Below are positions 53,661-64,000 of a stretch of DNA of 64,000 bases, piece by piece. The translations under genes and the position numbers were made by a program. Within the stretch, counting starts at the first letter, position 1. Every line of letters begins with the position of its first letter. The stretch comes from Miltoncostaea oceani. GTDB taxonomy: Bacteria > Actinomycetota > Thermoleophilia > Miltoncostaeales > Miltoncostaeaceae. Where the stretch lies: positions 1,873,001 through 1,937,000 of the forward strand of contig NZ_CP064356.1 in assembly GCF_018141545.1 (NCBI RefSeq), written 5' to 3'. Below the pieces are notes generated by a model. That model worked only from the letters and a program-made list of their open reading frames with translations, was not told the DNA's origin and searched no databases.

Positions 53661-54194
53661 TCAGAGGTCCCGCGAGGCCCCCAGGGCGTCGTCGGCGATG
53701 GCGTGGACCCGTGACAGGGCCTGCGTCGCCCGGGTCAGGTCCCGCCGCAGGCCGCGGGTCTCCGCCTCGAGCGCGGTGATGCGACGGCGGGCCTCCGCCA
53801 ACTCCGCCTCGTCGGCGGCGCCGAGGCGCTCGTCGAGGAGCCAGCGCGCGAACCCGGCGGCGATCTCGTCGGCCTCGTCCTCGTCGCCGAAGCGCCGGGC
53901 CGCCTGCTCGATGGTGGCGCCCGCCTCCACGAGCGGCAGCATCTCCGCGTACAGGCGGGGGCGTGGCCGCCCGACGGCGGGCAGGCGCGCGCCGGCGGCG
54001 GACCGGGAGGCGCGGGCCTCCGCCTCCTCGGCGGCGGCGCGCCGGCCCGCGTAGAACGCCGACGACGTCGCGGACACCGACCGGTCCATCTCGGCGGCGA
54101 CCCGCCGGATCGCGTCGGCCTGGGTGCGTGCGTCACCGGAGGCCATCAACGCCGTGACCCGCTCGACGACCTGGTCCGCCACCGTTGCCGCCAC
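53661..54194 (-). CDS. Unknown helical/coiled-coil protein
   Basis: A 177-residue protein, nearly all helical. The N-terminal ~45 residues (VADQVVERVTALMASGDARTQADAIRRVAAEMDRS) look like a small DNA-binding or dimerisation module, followed by SATSSAFYAGRRAAAEEAEARA, a basic linker, then helices ending in a heptad-like stretch (EAELAEARRRITALEAETRGLRRDLTRATQAL, ~130-165). GTG 54194 is chosen because GAAGGAGG lies seven bases upstream. No family is recognised; a nucleoid or replication-associated role cannot be tested here. Confidence 0.65.
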   Translation of the reverse strand: MAATVADQVVERVTALMASGDARTQADAIRRVAAEMDRSVSATSSAFYAGRRAAAEEAEARASRSAAGARLPAVGRPRPRLYAEMLPLVEAGATIEQAARRFGDEDEADEIAAGFARWLLDERLGAADEAELAEARRRITALEAETRGLRRDLTRATQALSRVHAIADDALGASRDL

Positions 54195-54245
54195 CGCAGC
54201 GCCTCCTTCAGACGGGAGTTCCACCGTAGCGCCGGCGGCGCCCGC

Positions 54246-54830
54246 TCACCAGCCGCGCCACTCCGTGACCGCCTCGGCGCCGGGCCGGGGGCGGTCGCGG
54301 CCGGGGACGGGGTCGGGCGGGGTGCCGAGGTAGACGAAACCGACGATCGCCTCGCGGCCACGGAACCCCAGCGCCTCGCGGACCTCGGGTTCGTCGGCCA
54401 TCGCGCCGGTGCGCCACATGCCCGCCAGGCCGCGTGCGTGGGCGGCGACGAGCAGGTTCTGCACGGCCGCGGCGACCGCGTCCCGGTCCTCGCGCGCCTC
54501 GACCGGGTCCTCGCCGGGCGACACGGCGCAGACGACGACCACCGGGGCACGCTCGAGTCGCGCGGCCTCCTTCGCGAGGGCCTCCGGGCCCGCGTCGGGC
54601 CGGGCGCGGGCGACGGCGCGGGCGTGGGCGGCGCCGACCTCACCGCGGGCGGCACCCGTCAGCACCACGAACCGCCACGGCCCCGTCGCGTGGTGGTTCG
54701 GGGCGGTGACCGCCGCGTCGAGCAGCTCCGCGACGAGCTCCCGCGGGATGGGGTCGTGACCGACCCGGCCGATGCTCCGACGCCCGTGGAGGGCCGCCAG
54801 GACGGTGTCGCCGGTACGGGCGTCAGGCAT
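54246..54830 (-). CDS. Nitroreductase-family FMN oxidoreductase
   Basis: A 194-residue protein with the nitroreductase opening GRRSIGRVGHDPIPRELVAELLDAAVTAPNHHATGPWRFVVL (FMN-binding Arg-Arg-Ser), the AVAAAVQNLLVAAHARGLAGMWRTGAM helix and the GREAIVGFVYLGTP C-terminal strand. It resembles the BluB/RutE/YdjA end of the family; substrate unknown. The ATG overlaps the end of the upstream zincin gene, so the two are coupled. Confidence 0.9.
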   Translation of the reverse strand: MPDARTGDTVLAALHGRRSIGRVGHDPIPRELVAELLDAAVTAPNHHATGPWRFVVLTGAARGEVGAAHARAVARARPDAGPEALAKEAARLERAPVVVVCAVSPGEDPVEAREDRDAVAAAVQNLLVAAHARGLAGMWRTGAMADEPEVREALGFRGREAIVGFVYLGTPPDPVPGRDRPRPGAEAVTEWRGW

Positions 54831-55167
54831 ATCCGAGGGCCTCGAGGTCGTCCTCGTCGAATCCGAGGTGGTGGCCGAGCTCGTGGAGCACGGTGATCCG
54901 GACCTGCTCGACGATCTGGGCGTCGTCGGCGTAGTGGTCGAGGAGCGGGTGCATGTAGACCGCGATCCGGGCGGGGAGCATCCCCGACGGGATGATGCCC
55001 TCCGTGAGCGGCACGCCCGTGTAGAGGCCGTAGAGGGAGCCCATCTCGCGGGGTGCCCGCTCCTCGACGACGACGGCGACCTCGTCGAGCGCCGACGCGA
55101 ACGGCTCGGGGACCTCGTCGATGGCCTCGCCGACCAGGCGTTCGAACTCGTCGCGACCCATGACCAC
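54823..55167 (-). CDS. Zincin-like metallopeptidase family protein
   Basis: A 114-residue protein of the minimal zincin family formerly DUF1025. FERLVGEAIDEVPEPFASALDEVAVVVEE, then SLYGLYTGVPLTEG, then RITVLHELGHHLGFDEDDLEALGY, whose HELGH gives the zinc ligands and catalytic Glu. It is short and cytoplasmic; a peptidase activity is not proven for the family. GTG 55167 is six bases after a minus-strand TACGAT (55179-55174), so it is probably leaderless; ATG 55161 is an alternative. Confidence 0.9.
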   Translation of the reverse strand: MVMGRDEFERLVGEAIDEVPEPFASALDEVAVVVEERAPREMGSLYGLYTGVPLTEGIIPSGMLPARIAVYMHPLLDHYADDAQIVEQVRITVLHELGHHLGFDEDDLEALGYA

Positions 55168-55173
55168 ACCGGG

Positions 55174-55179
55174 ATCGTA
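55174..55179 (-). promoter_or_regulatory. -10 box (TACGAT) of the leaderless zincin gene
   Basis: On the minus strand TACGAT ends six bases before GTG 55167. Confidence 0.45.
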
Positions 55180-55287
55180 CCGGGCTCCCCCGTTCGGGGG
55201 GTCCGGGGCACCATCCCACCGGCGGTACCGCGGGCCGCCGCCGGGCGCTTTCCTGCATCCATCGGACGGATCCGAGGGGAGACACGG

Positions 55288-57120
55288 ATGCGCGGGAGCA
55301 GATGGTTCGCGGGAGCGGTGGCGGGGCTGGTGGTCGGCGCCCTGCTGGTCACCGTCGCGCCCGTCGTGGGGGCGACCACCCCCGCGCCGATCACGCTGTC
55401 GAAGGCGTTGGAGCTCCTGGAGAGCGGCACCGCCGACTCGGCGCGGATGACCGGCGGGGCGGGCACGACGACACTGATCGTGCGGGTCGACGGCCGTGAC
55501 CGCCAGACGGCCCTGCCGACGGGGCTGACCGAGACGATCATCGACGCGGCGCAGGAGGGGAAGGTGCCGCTCAGCGTCGTCGAGCGGGCCGCGGCGCCGG
55601 CCGAGGTGCCGGAGATCGACGGGGGCGGTGGGTTCGACATCGAGGGCTGGGTGCAGACGTGGGGTCCTCTGATCCTGCTCGCCGGCCTCGTGATCGTCTC
55701 GGCGCTCGCCCTGCGCATGGCGGGCGGCGCCCGCTTCTCCCAGCAGGTGAAGGCGGTACGTTCGACGGCGACGTTCGCCGACGTCGCGGGCGTCGACGAG
55801 ATCCGCGACGAGGTGGGGGAGATCGCCGACGTGCTGCGCGACCCCGCCCGCTACGAGCGCGTCGGCGCGGAGCTGCCGAAGGGGATCATCCTCCACGGCC
55901 CCCCCGGGACCGGGAAGACGCTGCTGGCACGCGCGGTCGCCGGCGAGGCGGGGGTCCCGTTCTTCAGCGCGTCGGGGTCGGAGTTCGTCGAGGTCTACTC
56001 GGGCCTCGGCTCGAAGCGCATCCGTGCGCTGTTCGCCGCGGCGCGGAAGGCCGCCCCCGCGGTGGTGTACATCGACGAGATCGACGCCGTCGGCGGCCGG
56101 CGGACCGGTCACGCATCGGCGGGGGAGCGGGAGCAGACCCTCGACCAGCTCCTCTCCGAGATGGACGGGTTCGCGAACGACCCCGCCCGGCCCGTGGTGG
56201 TGCTGGCGTCGACGAACCGGCTGGACGCCCTCGACCCGGCGTTGATCCGGTCGGGGCGGTTCGACCGCAAGATCGCCGTCGGGCTGCCGGGCCGCGAGGC
56301 GCGGCGGGAGATCCTCGATGTGCACCTGAAGGGCCGGCCGCTGTCGGTCGGCACGGACGCCGCCGCGATCGCCGCGTTCACGGTCGGGATGGCCGGCGCG
56401 GACCTGGCGGCGCTCTGCAACGAGGCGTCGTTCGAGGCCGCCCGTGCCGGCACCGCCGAGATCACCCTGCCCCAGTTCCGGCGGGCGCTGTTGCGCCTCG
56501 TCGGAGGTCCGGAGCGCCGCGGGATGCTGCTCTCCGACGACGAGAAGCTGCTGGTGGCGTACCACGAGATGGGCCACGCGCTCGTCGGTCACCTGTCCCC
56601 GCGGTGCGACCCGGTCGAGCGCGTGACCGTGATCCCGCAGGGTCAGGCGCTCGGCGTGACGGTGGCACTGCCCTCCGAGGATCGCTTCCTGGCGACCCGC
56701 GGCGAATGCATCGAGAGGATGGCGATGATGATGGCCGGACGCGCCGCCGAGGAACTGGTCTTCGGCGAGTTCACGAGTGGCGCCACCGACGACCTGGCGC
56801 GGGCGGCGACCCTCGCCCGCCGCATGGCCGGCGAGTTCGGGATGGGGGCATCGACGACGTCCGCGAGCCTCGCGACCGGGCTCCCCGGGGCGGACGCGTC
56901 GCAGGCGTCGGAGCGCATCGAGGACGCCGCCCGTGCGCTGATCGAGGAGGCCTTCGCGACGGCACGGAGGATCCTCGAGGAGAACATGGACCTCCTCCAC
57001 ACCGCCGCGCACGACCTCGTGCAGGCGGAGGCGCTGGAGAAGGACGACCTCTTCCGCCTCTTCGGCCCCCGCCCGACGGCGCGGCGCCTCGACCCCCACG
57101 GAGCCGTCCGCTCCTCGTAG
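55288..57120 (+). CDS. ftsH: FtsH-type ATP-dependent zinc metalloprotease, short form
   Basis: A 610-residue membrane protease. TM1 ([20 protein letters not shown]) at about 8-28, a small exported domain, TM2 at about 125-145, AAA domain with GPPGTGKT at 204-211 and [10 protein letters not shown] near 261-270, and peptidase with HEMGH at 426-430 and the SGATDDL Asp. All catalytic residues are present. It differs from the 621-2873 protein in its exported domain and C-terminus and is more like ordinary FtsH in length. GAGGGGAGACACGG precedes the ATG. Confidence 0.93.
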   Translation: MRGSRWFAGAVAGLVVGALLVTVAPVVGATTPAPITLSKALELLESGTADSARMTGGAGTTTLIVRVDGRDRQTALPTGLTETIIDAAQEGKVPLSVVERAAAPAEVPEIDGGGGFDIEGWVQTWGPLILLAGLVIVSALALRMAGGARFSQQVKAVRSTATFADVAGVDEIRDEVGEIADVLRDPARYERVGAELPKGIILHGPPGTGKTLLARAVAGEAGVPFFSASGSEFVEVYSGLGSKRIRALFAAARKAAPAVVYIDEIDAVGGRRTGHASAGEREQTLDQLLSEMDGFANDPARPVVVLASTNRLDALDPALIRSGRFDRKIAVGLPGREARREILDVHLKGRPLSVGTDAAAIAAFTVGMAGADLAALCNEASFEAARAGTAEITLPQFRRALLRLVGGPERRGMLLSDDEKLLVAYHEMGHALVGHLSPRCDPVERVTVIPQGQALGVTVALPSEDRFLATRGECIERMAMMMAGRAAEELVFGEFTSGATDDLARAATLARRMAGEFGMGASTTSASLATGLPGADASQASERIEDAARALIEEAFATARRILEENMDLLHTAAHDLVQAEALEKDDLFRLFGPRPTARRLDPHGAVRSS

Positions 57121-57190
57121 GGGATGGCCGGACCCCCGGCGCTCCCCAGGGGGCGCCGGGGGCCGGGCGGCACCATGCTCGCCGGGGGGT

Positions 57191-57227
57191 GTGTCGATCG
57201 GCGTCCCGCGTCGACGCCAATCGACAC
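57191..57227. repeat. Dispersed palindrome, symmetric copy
   Basis: 15-bp arms GTGTCGATCGGCGTC and GACGCCAATCGACAC with one mismatch around the loop CCGCGTC, 70 bp after the ftsH stop. Confidence 0.9.
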
Positions 57228-57389
57228 GGGACCACGCGGCGGGGCGGGCGGCAGCCTGACGATCCCCGGCCCCTCGGCGGCCCGCGTCGCCCTCCGGCGT
57301 CGTCCGACACCCACTCCGGCACGCTCCCGGGGGGAAGGCGGCGCGATCGGGGGGTGAGTCGTGGGACCCACCCGGTGCAGGATCGGTCC

Positions 57390-58697
57390 GTGGCGCGCAG
57401 CTTCTATAAGGCCAGGGGGTTGGGGAGCCGTCCGCCGTGCGCGATCTGCGTCGGCGCGGGGTCCGGGCCTCGGGAGCTCCTCCCGCTCCCGTTCGGCGTC
57501 GCCGTGTGGTTGTGCGCCGCACACCGGGACGAGGCGTTCCTCGCGCGTCGGGCGGGCCGGGACCTGGTGGTCAGCCTCATGTCGGTCTGGCGCGCCGCCG
57601 GTTGCATGACCCGCGCCCGCAGCCGTGCACTCGACGCCCACCTCCTGCGCTTCCGGGGCGTCCCCGCGGCGGCGCCGCGACCGGGGTCGTACGCCTGGCC
57701 CGCGCTGCGCCGCGAGGCGGAGGAGCGGTTCGCGCGCGGTGAACCCCCCGCGCGGGTGATCGCCGACCTCCGGGCCCGCCACCGCGACGACGTCGCCAAC
57801 GCCCCCAGCCGCCGGACGATGCAGCGCTGGTTCGCCGAGGGGCGCTGGCTCCTCGGCTCCCCCGCCACTGGTCGACCGGATGGCCCACGCCCGTCCGACG
57901 GCCCAGCCCCGCCGCGGCCCCCGGGACCTACCGTCGTTGAGCAGACACGGACGGGCAACGGACACGGAGGTCACCATGGGCACGATCGCCACGCACACAC
58001 GCCGGACTCAGGCCCGCCGCGACGGCCGCCCGGGCGGCTTCACGTTCGTCGAGGTCCTGGTCACCACGATCGTCCTGGGGCTGCTCACCGCCCTCGTGAT
58101 CCCGTCGTTCCTCGGCACCCGCGACCGCGCCACCGACGCGACGGCGGAGTCGCTGCTGCGGGTCGGTGCGACCGCCGTCGAGACGGCCTCGGTGGAGCCG
58201 GGTGGCTACGCCGGCCTGACGACCGCCGAGCTGCAGGCGCTGGAGCCCGCCGCCACCTGGACGCCGGCGCCCGGCGCACGGGCCGCCGAGGCCGAGATCA
58301 CCCTGAGCGGCGTCAGCGCCACCGGCTACACCCTCACCACGACCACCGCCTCCGGCGACGTCTACACCCTCGCGAAGGACCTCACCACCCAGCCGACGGT
58401 CACCCGGACGTGCGGCCCCGGCTGCACCTGGTGACCTCCTCGGCGGGCCAGCGCTCGTCCCGCCACGCGGCGTCCCAGAACAGCCACTCGTACCCCGCGG
58501 CGGTGAGCGCGTGCGCCACCGCGGAGTCGCGGGCCGCGGACGGCAGGACGTCGAGCACCCGCCCGCACAGCTCGGCGTGGGCGTCGGTCGCGGCCCCGAA
58601 CGCCTCCCCGTCGTACGTCGCGATCCACGCGGCGTACCGCGGGTCGGGGGAGCCGGACGCCGCCAGGGCGGCTCCGACGCGGCGGAACATCAGGTAG
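57390..58697 (+). CDS. Unknown Cys-containing protein with HTH-like end; 3' boundary uncertain
   Basis: The recognisable part is the first ~170 codons. An N-terminal module has PPCAICVGAGSG and VAVWLCAAHRDEAF, a possible CxxC...CxxH zinc site. A helical middle follows (LVVSLMSVWRAAGCMTRARSRALDAHLLRF), then AEERFARGEPPARVIADLRAR and SRRTMQRWFAEGRWLL, resembling a helix-turn-helix. After ~57900 the frame becomes Pro/Gly/His/Arg-rich and runs without a stop to 58697, over the whole pilin gene. The true gene probably ends near 57940, where another frame has TGA (57938-57940), which would require a frameshift. Confidence 0.4.
   Translation: MARSFYKARGLGSRPPCAICVGAGSGPRELLPLPFGVAVWLCAAHRDEAFLARRAGRDLVVSLMSVWRAAGCMTRARSRALDAHLLRFRGVPAAAPRPGSYAWPALRREAEERFARGEPPARVIADLRARHRDDVANAPSRRTMQRWFAEGRWLLGSPATGRPDGPRPSDGPAPPRPPGPTVVEQTRTGNGHGGHHGHDRHAHTPDSGPPRRPPGRLHVRRGPGHHDRPGAAHRPRDPVVPRHPRPRHRRDGGVAAAGRCDRRRDGLGGAGWLRRPDDRRAAGAGARRHLDAGARRTGRRGRDHPERRQRHRLHPHHDHRLRRRLHPREGPHHPADGHPDVRPRLHLVTSSAGQRSSRHAASQNSHSYPAAVSACATAESRAADGRTSSTRPHSSAWASVAAPNASPSYVAIHAAYRGSGEPDAARAAPTRRNIR
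57976..58434 (+). CDS. Type IV pilin-like (prepilin) protein
   Basis: A 152-residue prepilin. The class III signal is clear: a basic leader ending RDGRPGG, then FTFVEVLVTTIVLGLLTALVIPSFL, with cleavage after the second Gly and the Glu at +5. The remaining domain is small and Thr-rich, ending TRTCGPGCTW, where the Cys pair could form a disulfide. A perfect GGAGGT lies before the ATG, and TACCGT upstream may be its -10. No assembly ATPase, platform protein or peptidase is nearby. Confidence 0.88.
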   Translation: MGTIATHTRRTQARRDGRPGGFTFVEVLVTTIVLGLLTALVIPSFLGTRDRATDATAESLLRVGATAVETASVEPGGYAGLTTAELQALEPAATWTPAPGARAAEAEITLSGVSATGYTLTTTTASGDVYTLAKDLTTQPTVTRTCGPGCTW

Positions 58698-59106
58698 CAG
58701 GGGGCGAGGGCCGCCACGGCGTCGCCCAGCGCCCCGATCGCACACGTCCGGACGAGGAACGACCCGTAGCCCTCGCACGTCGGGCTCGGGCGGGCGTCGG
58801 CGAACTCCGTCGCCGGGATCCCGAGGTCCGCGGCAAGGCGGTCGTGGAGGTCCCGCTCGACATCGAGGGCGTCCGCGGCCTGGCCGCACAGGAGCCGCAG
58901 GTCGCCCGTCCCGTCCACGCGGGCGGCGCACAGGGCGAGGGACCGGCCGAAGTCCCGCAGGAACAGGGCGTCCTGGACGAGGAACCGCCGGAACACCCCC
59001 TCGGGGAGCGAGCCGTCGGCCAGCCCGGTGACCACCGGATGCTCGAGGACGCACGCCGTCAACGGCGCGATCGTCCGCTCGATCACCGGGATGGACCCGC
59101 CACCTG

Positions 59107-59110
<4 letters not shown>
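58400..59110 (-). CDS. tenA: TenA/thiaminase II family protein
   Basis: A 236-residue helical enzyme that hydrolyses aminopyrimidines to feed HMP into thiamine synthesis. FRRFLVQDALFLRDFGRSLALCAARV, SPTCEGYGSFLVRTCAIGALGDAVAALAPCYLMFRRVG (containing the active-site Cys position) and GYEWLFWDAAW (Glu) are family segments. The GTG start overlaps the ThiE-ThiD stop as GTGA. It is the last gene of the thiamine operon and its tail overlaps the convergent pilin gene by 35 bp. Confidence 0.92.
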
Positions 59111-61506
<2,396 letters not shown>

Positions 61507-61507
<1 letters not shown>

Positions 61508-62601
61508 CACGCCGCGAACCTCTCGGGCGCGAGGGGCGACGCCCACGCGGGGACCGGCCCGCCGGCCGCGGCGGCGACCGCCACCTCGGCGGCCAGCGGC
61601 GCGAGGAGGACGCCGTGCCGGTACCCGCCGACCGCCCAGACCAGCTCGTCGTCGGGGTCGGCGCCGACCGCGGGCATCCCGTCCGGCGTCGCGGGACGCA
61701 GGCCCGCGGCGGCCTCCGCGAGCAGGAGGTCGCCGCACTCGGGGACCGCCCTCAGGGCCTCCTCGAGGAGCTCCGCGACGGCGGAGGCGGTCACGTCGGT
61801 GTCGCCGCGCTCCTCCATCGTCGCCCCCACGACGACCTCGCCGTCGCGGGGGGCGAGGTAGACGGAGGGGGTCCTCACGGTGCGCGCGATCGGCAACGGC
61901 CGGCCGGGACGCGCCCGCAGGCGGAGCACCTGCCCCTTCACGGGCCGGACGGGCACCCTCCCCGCGAGGGCACCCGCCGCGTGGCCGGCGGCCAGCACGA
62001 CCCGGCCGGCCCGCACGGCCGCGCCGTCATCGAGGTCGACGCCGCGCGCCGGCCGCCCGGAGATGCGGGCGACGGCGCCGGGGACCCGCTGGACGCCCGC
62101 GGCGTCGCAGGCGGCCGTGAGCGCCGCCAGCAGGGCCCGCGGCTCCACCTGGTGCTCGCGCGGGAGGTCGAGCCCACCCGCCGACGACGGGGCCAGCCCC
62201 GGCTCCACCGCCCGCAGCCGCGAGCCGGACGACCAACCGGGGTCCTCGCCCCACTCCCGGAGCGTCGCGTGGCGACGGCGGACCTCCCCGAGGTGCTCGG
62301 GACGCGACGCCCCCAGCACCGCGCCGGAGCGCCGGAGCCCGGGGTCGCGCGCTGCGTCCGCGGCGAGCGCGTCGGCCGTGGCCGGCCAGGCGTCGAGGGC
62401 GCGCACCATCAGGTCGTGGAGCGGGCGCTCGCGCTCGTCGGCCTCCGCCCACGGCCCGAGCATGCCGGCGGCCACGTGCGCGGCGGGCGGGCGGCCGTCG
62501 TCGACCACCACGACCCGGGCGCCCGCGCGGGCCGCCCTCCACGCGGTCATCAGCCCCCAGGGGCCCGCCCCCACCACGACGATGTCGGCTGCCGCGCTCA
62601 G
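61507..62601 (-). CDS. thiO: Glycine oxidase ThiO (apparent CTG start)
   Basis: A 364-residue FAD amine oxidase that makes dehydroglycine for ThiG. The dinucleotide site DIVVVGAGPWGLMTAWRAARAGARVVVVD starts at residue ~7; further segments are VKGQVLRLR, PSVYLAPRDGEVVVGATMEERG, AAAGLRPATPDGMPAVG and VWAVGGYRHGVLLAPLAAE. The first codon that keeps the FAD motif is CTG 62601, overlapping the upstream TGA as CTGA; the nearest GTG upstream (62700) would overlap the neighbour by ~100 bp. Confidence 0.92.
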
Positions 62602-63599
62602 CGGTCCTCGGGCAGGAACGCGTCGGTGACGACGGCGTCCACGTCGACGTCCTCCGTCAGCAGGCCGTTCTCGCGCATCCAGTCGGCGAAGGCCGCCCAC
62701 TCCGCCGGGTCGACGTTCAGGGTCGGCTCGTCGGACGGGGACAGCAGCTCCGCCGTCGCCCGGACCTGCTCGGTGAGGGTCTCCCGGTCGAGGTCGGGGT
62801 TGGCCTCGACGAGGTGATCGACGGCCCCGGTCTGGTCGGTCGCCGCCCAGTCCTGGCCCGCGCGGAGGCCGGCGAGGAAGGAGCGCACGAGGTCCGGCCG
62901 GTCACGGGCGATCTCGTCGCTGGTGACGACGACGAGCTCGTCGTAGTCGGGGACGCCGTTCTCCTCCAGCCGGAACGCGTCGACCTCGACGCCCTGCCGC
63001 TCCAGGTCGACCTGCTCCACGTTCCAGTAGGCGCCGATCACCGCGTCGACCTTCCCCGCGGCGAGCGCCGGGGCCAGGGTGAAGCCGATGGTGCGCACCT
63101 TCACCGCCGCCGGGTCGCCGCCCGCCGACCTCACCACCGCGTCCAGCAGCGGGCGGTCCGAGGGCACGCCGGCGACGCCGACCGTCCTCCCCTCGAGGTC
63201 CGCCGGGGTCCGGATGCCGCGGTCGGTCCGCACGATCACGCTGTTCAGGGGGTGGGGGATCACCGCGCCGACGGCGACGACCGGGACTCCCTGGGAGCGG
63301 GCGATCAGCACCTCCGGCTCGTACGAGATCGCGAACGGCGCCTTCCCCGTCGCCACCTGCTTGAGGGCCGCCGCCGGGTCGCTCGGCACCGACGGGGTCA
63401 CGTCGAGGCCCTCCTCCGCGAAGTAGCCCTCCTCCATCGCCCCGTAGATCCCGGCGTGGTCGGCGTTCGGGAACCAGTCGAGGATCAGCTCCACGGGCTC
63501 GGCGTCGGCGGCCGGCTCCGGGTCGTCCCCGCCGCAGCCGGCGACGAGCGACCCGCAGGCGGCGAGGGCGAGGAGGGACATCAGGCAACGGCGGATCAT
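62598..63599 (-). CDS. ThiY-like ABC transporter substrate-binding lipoprotein
   Basis: A 333-residue NMT1/THI5-like binding protein. The lipobox LVAGC lies at about residues 18-22. ELILDWFPNADHAGIYGAMEEGYFAEEGLDV is the diagnostic pyrimidine-binding opening, followed by LKQVATGKAPFAISYEPEVLIARSQG and GFTLAPALAAGKVDAVIGAYWNVEQVDL. Members of the ThiXYZ system import a formylaminopyrimidine thiamine breakdown product, which fits with TenA in the same operon. Confidence 0.92.
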   Translation of the reverse strand: MIRRCLMSLLALAACGSLVAGCGGDDPEPAADAEPVELILDWFPNADHAGIYGAMEEGYFAEEGLDVTPSVPSDPAAALKQVATGKAPFAISYEPEVLIARSQGVPVVAVGAVIPHPLNSVIVRTDRGIRTPADLEGRTVGVAGVPSDRPLLDAVVRSAGGDPAAVKVRTIGFTLAPALAAGKVDAVIGAYWNVEQVDLERQGVEVDAFRLEENGVPDYDELVVVTSDEIARDRPDLVRSFLAGLRAGQDWAATDQTGAVDHLVEANPDLDRETLTEQVRATAELLSPSDEPTLNVDPAEWAAFADWMRENGLLTEDVDVDAVVTDAFLPEDR

Positions 63600-64000
63600 C
63601 GGCGTCTCCAGGTGGGGCGGGAGGGGTGGCGGCGGTGGGGGAGGGCGAGCCGTTCGGCGAGGCCGACGGCGGCGAAGAAGGCGAGTCCGATCGCGGCGAG
63701 CAGGGCGATCGCGGCGAAGCTGCGGGCGGTGCGGAACTCGGCGGTCGAGAACTCCGACAGGTAGCCGAGCCCGCGGTCGGCGCCGACGTACTCCGCCACG
63801 ACGGCGCCCGTCACGGCGAAGACCGCGGCCATCCGCAGCCCCGAGAACAGGACGGGCAGGGCGGCCGGCATCGTCACCCGGCGGAACACCCACCCCCGTG
63901 ACGCGCCGAGGGTGCGGACCGCCGCCCCGAGGGCGGGATCGACGGACCGCAGGCCGTCCACACCCGTGACGACGACCGGGAAGAACGCGATCACGAACGC
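63596..64000 (-). CDS. ABC transporter permease, ThiX-like (5' part beyond window)
   Basis: The last ~134 codons of a binding-protein-dependent permease; the frame is open to the window edge. FFPVVVTGVDGLRSVDP and ASRGWVFRRVTMPAALPVLFSGLRMAAVFAVTGAVVAEYVGADRGLGYL contain the EAA-like loop and membrane helices of SsuC/ThiX-type permeases. A final helix and a basic tail follow. The stop overlaps the lipoprotein start as ATGA. The ATPase subunit should lie upstream, outside the window. Confidence 0.92.
   Translation of the reverse strand, partial: AFVIAFFPVVVTGVDGLRSVDPALGAAVRTLGASRGWVFRRVTMPAALPVLFSGLRMAAVFAVTGAVVAEYVGADRGLGYLSEFSTAEFRTARSFAAIALLAAIGLAFFAAVGLAERLALPHRRHPSRPTWRRR

Overview
The window is very GC-rich (roughly three quarters G+C by eye) and densely coded on both strands. 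Many junctions are 1-4 bp start/stop overlaps (GTGA, ATGA, TGATG). TANNNT -10 boxes often lie 6-8 nt upstream of a start codon with no leader. It encodes an F420:NADPH oxidoreductase, F420-type PPOX and DDN-like proteins, a UPF0182 membrane protein, a glutathionyl-hydroquinone-reductase-type protein, Rex, and AAA-LuxR regulators. Together these point to an actinobacterium, probably a deep-branching class such as Thermoleophilia or Acidimicrobiia; the class is inferred. No rRNA, tRNA or CRISPR array was recognised.

Layout. 1-10.9 kb: a DUF427 fragment, an FtsH-type protease divergent from uvrA, a thiol-dependent reductase, an EamA transporter and a UPF0182 protein. 10.87-12.35 kb: an IS110-family insertion sequence sitting between the UPF0182 stop codon and what looks like its original terminator. 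12.45-15.73 kb: a tightly coupled redox operon (small membrane-anchored peptide, ApbE, ferric-reductase-like cytochrome, NuoF-like flavoprotein, ferredoxin). 15.8-21 kb: two tandem large AAA-LuxR regulators, the second split by an in-frame TGA at a Trp position. 21.3-27 kb: a tandem repeat cluster, an AlkZ-like glycosylase, GNAT, an M20 peptidase, fumC, and a protein with an eCIS-cargo-like N-terminal motif. 27-29.5 kb: pantothenate genes, with PanC and PanD in one reading frame. 29.6-35.6 kb: family-4 UDG, tsaE, tsaB, rimI, tsaD (t6A synthesis) and a subtilisin-like protease. 35.6-42.7 kb: rex, a YbdK-type ligase, an H+-pyrophosphatase, paired PH/GRAM-like proteins and a Cys-less Rrf2 regulator. 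43-48.2 kb: STAS, a PfkB kinase, cysK, PPK2, a NIL-domain protein and cysE. 48.3-57.1 kb: a DDN-like protein, SDR, PcrA/UvrD, FolD, F420:NADPH oxidoreductase, nitroreductase, a zincin and a second FtsH-type protease. 57.4-58.4 kb: an unknown protein and an orphan type IV pilin-like protein. 58.4-64 kb: a thiamine operon on the minus strand (permease, ThiY-like lipoprotein, ThiO, ThiS, ThiG, ThiE-ThiD fusion, TenA).

The main structure the genes do not explain is a dispersed palindromic repeat of about 36-40 bp built on ATTGGCGTCGAC and GCGCCAATCGAC arms. At least nine copies occur. Most lie just 3' of genes, three form an ~85-bp tandem array, one is read through in frame inside the subtilase and one lies inside thiD. 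Other points worth following are the PanC-PanD fusion, the NuoF-like redox operon with a reduced Cys set, the split LuxR regulator, apparent CTG start codons (two in CTGA overlaps), and the IS110 element with a candidate CT core and a bridge-RNA-sized leader.
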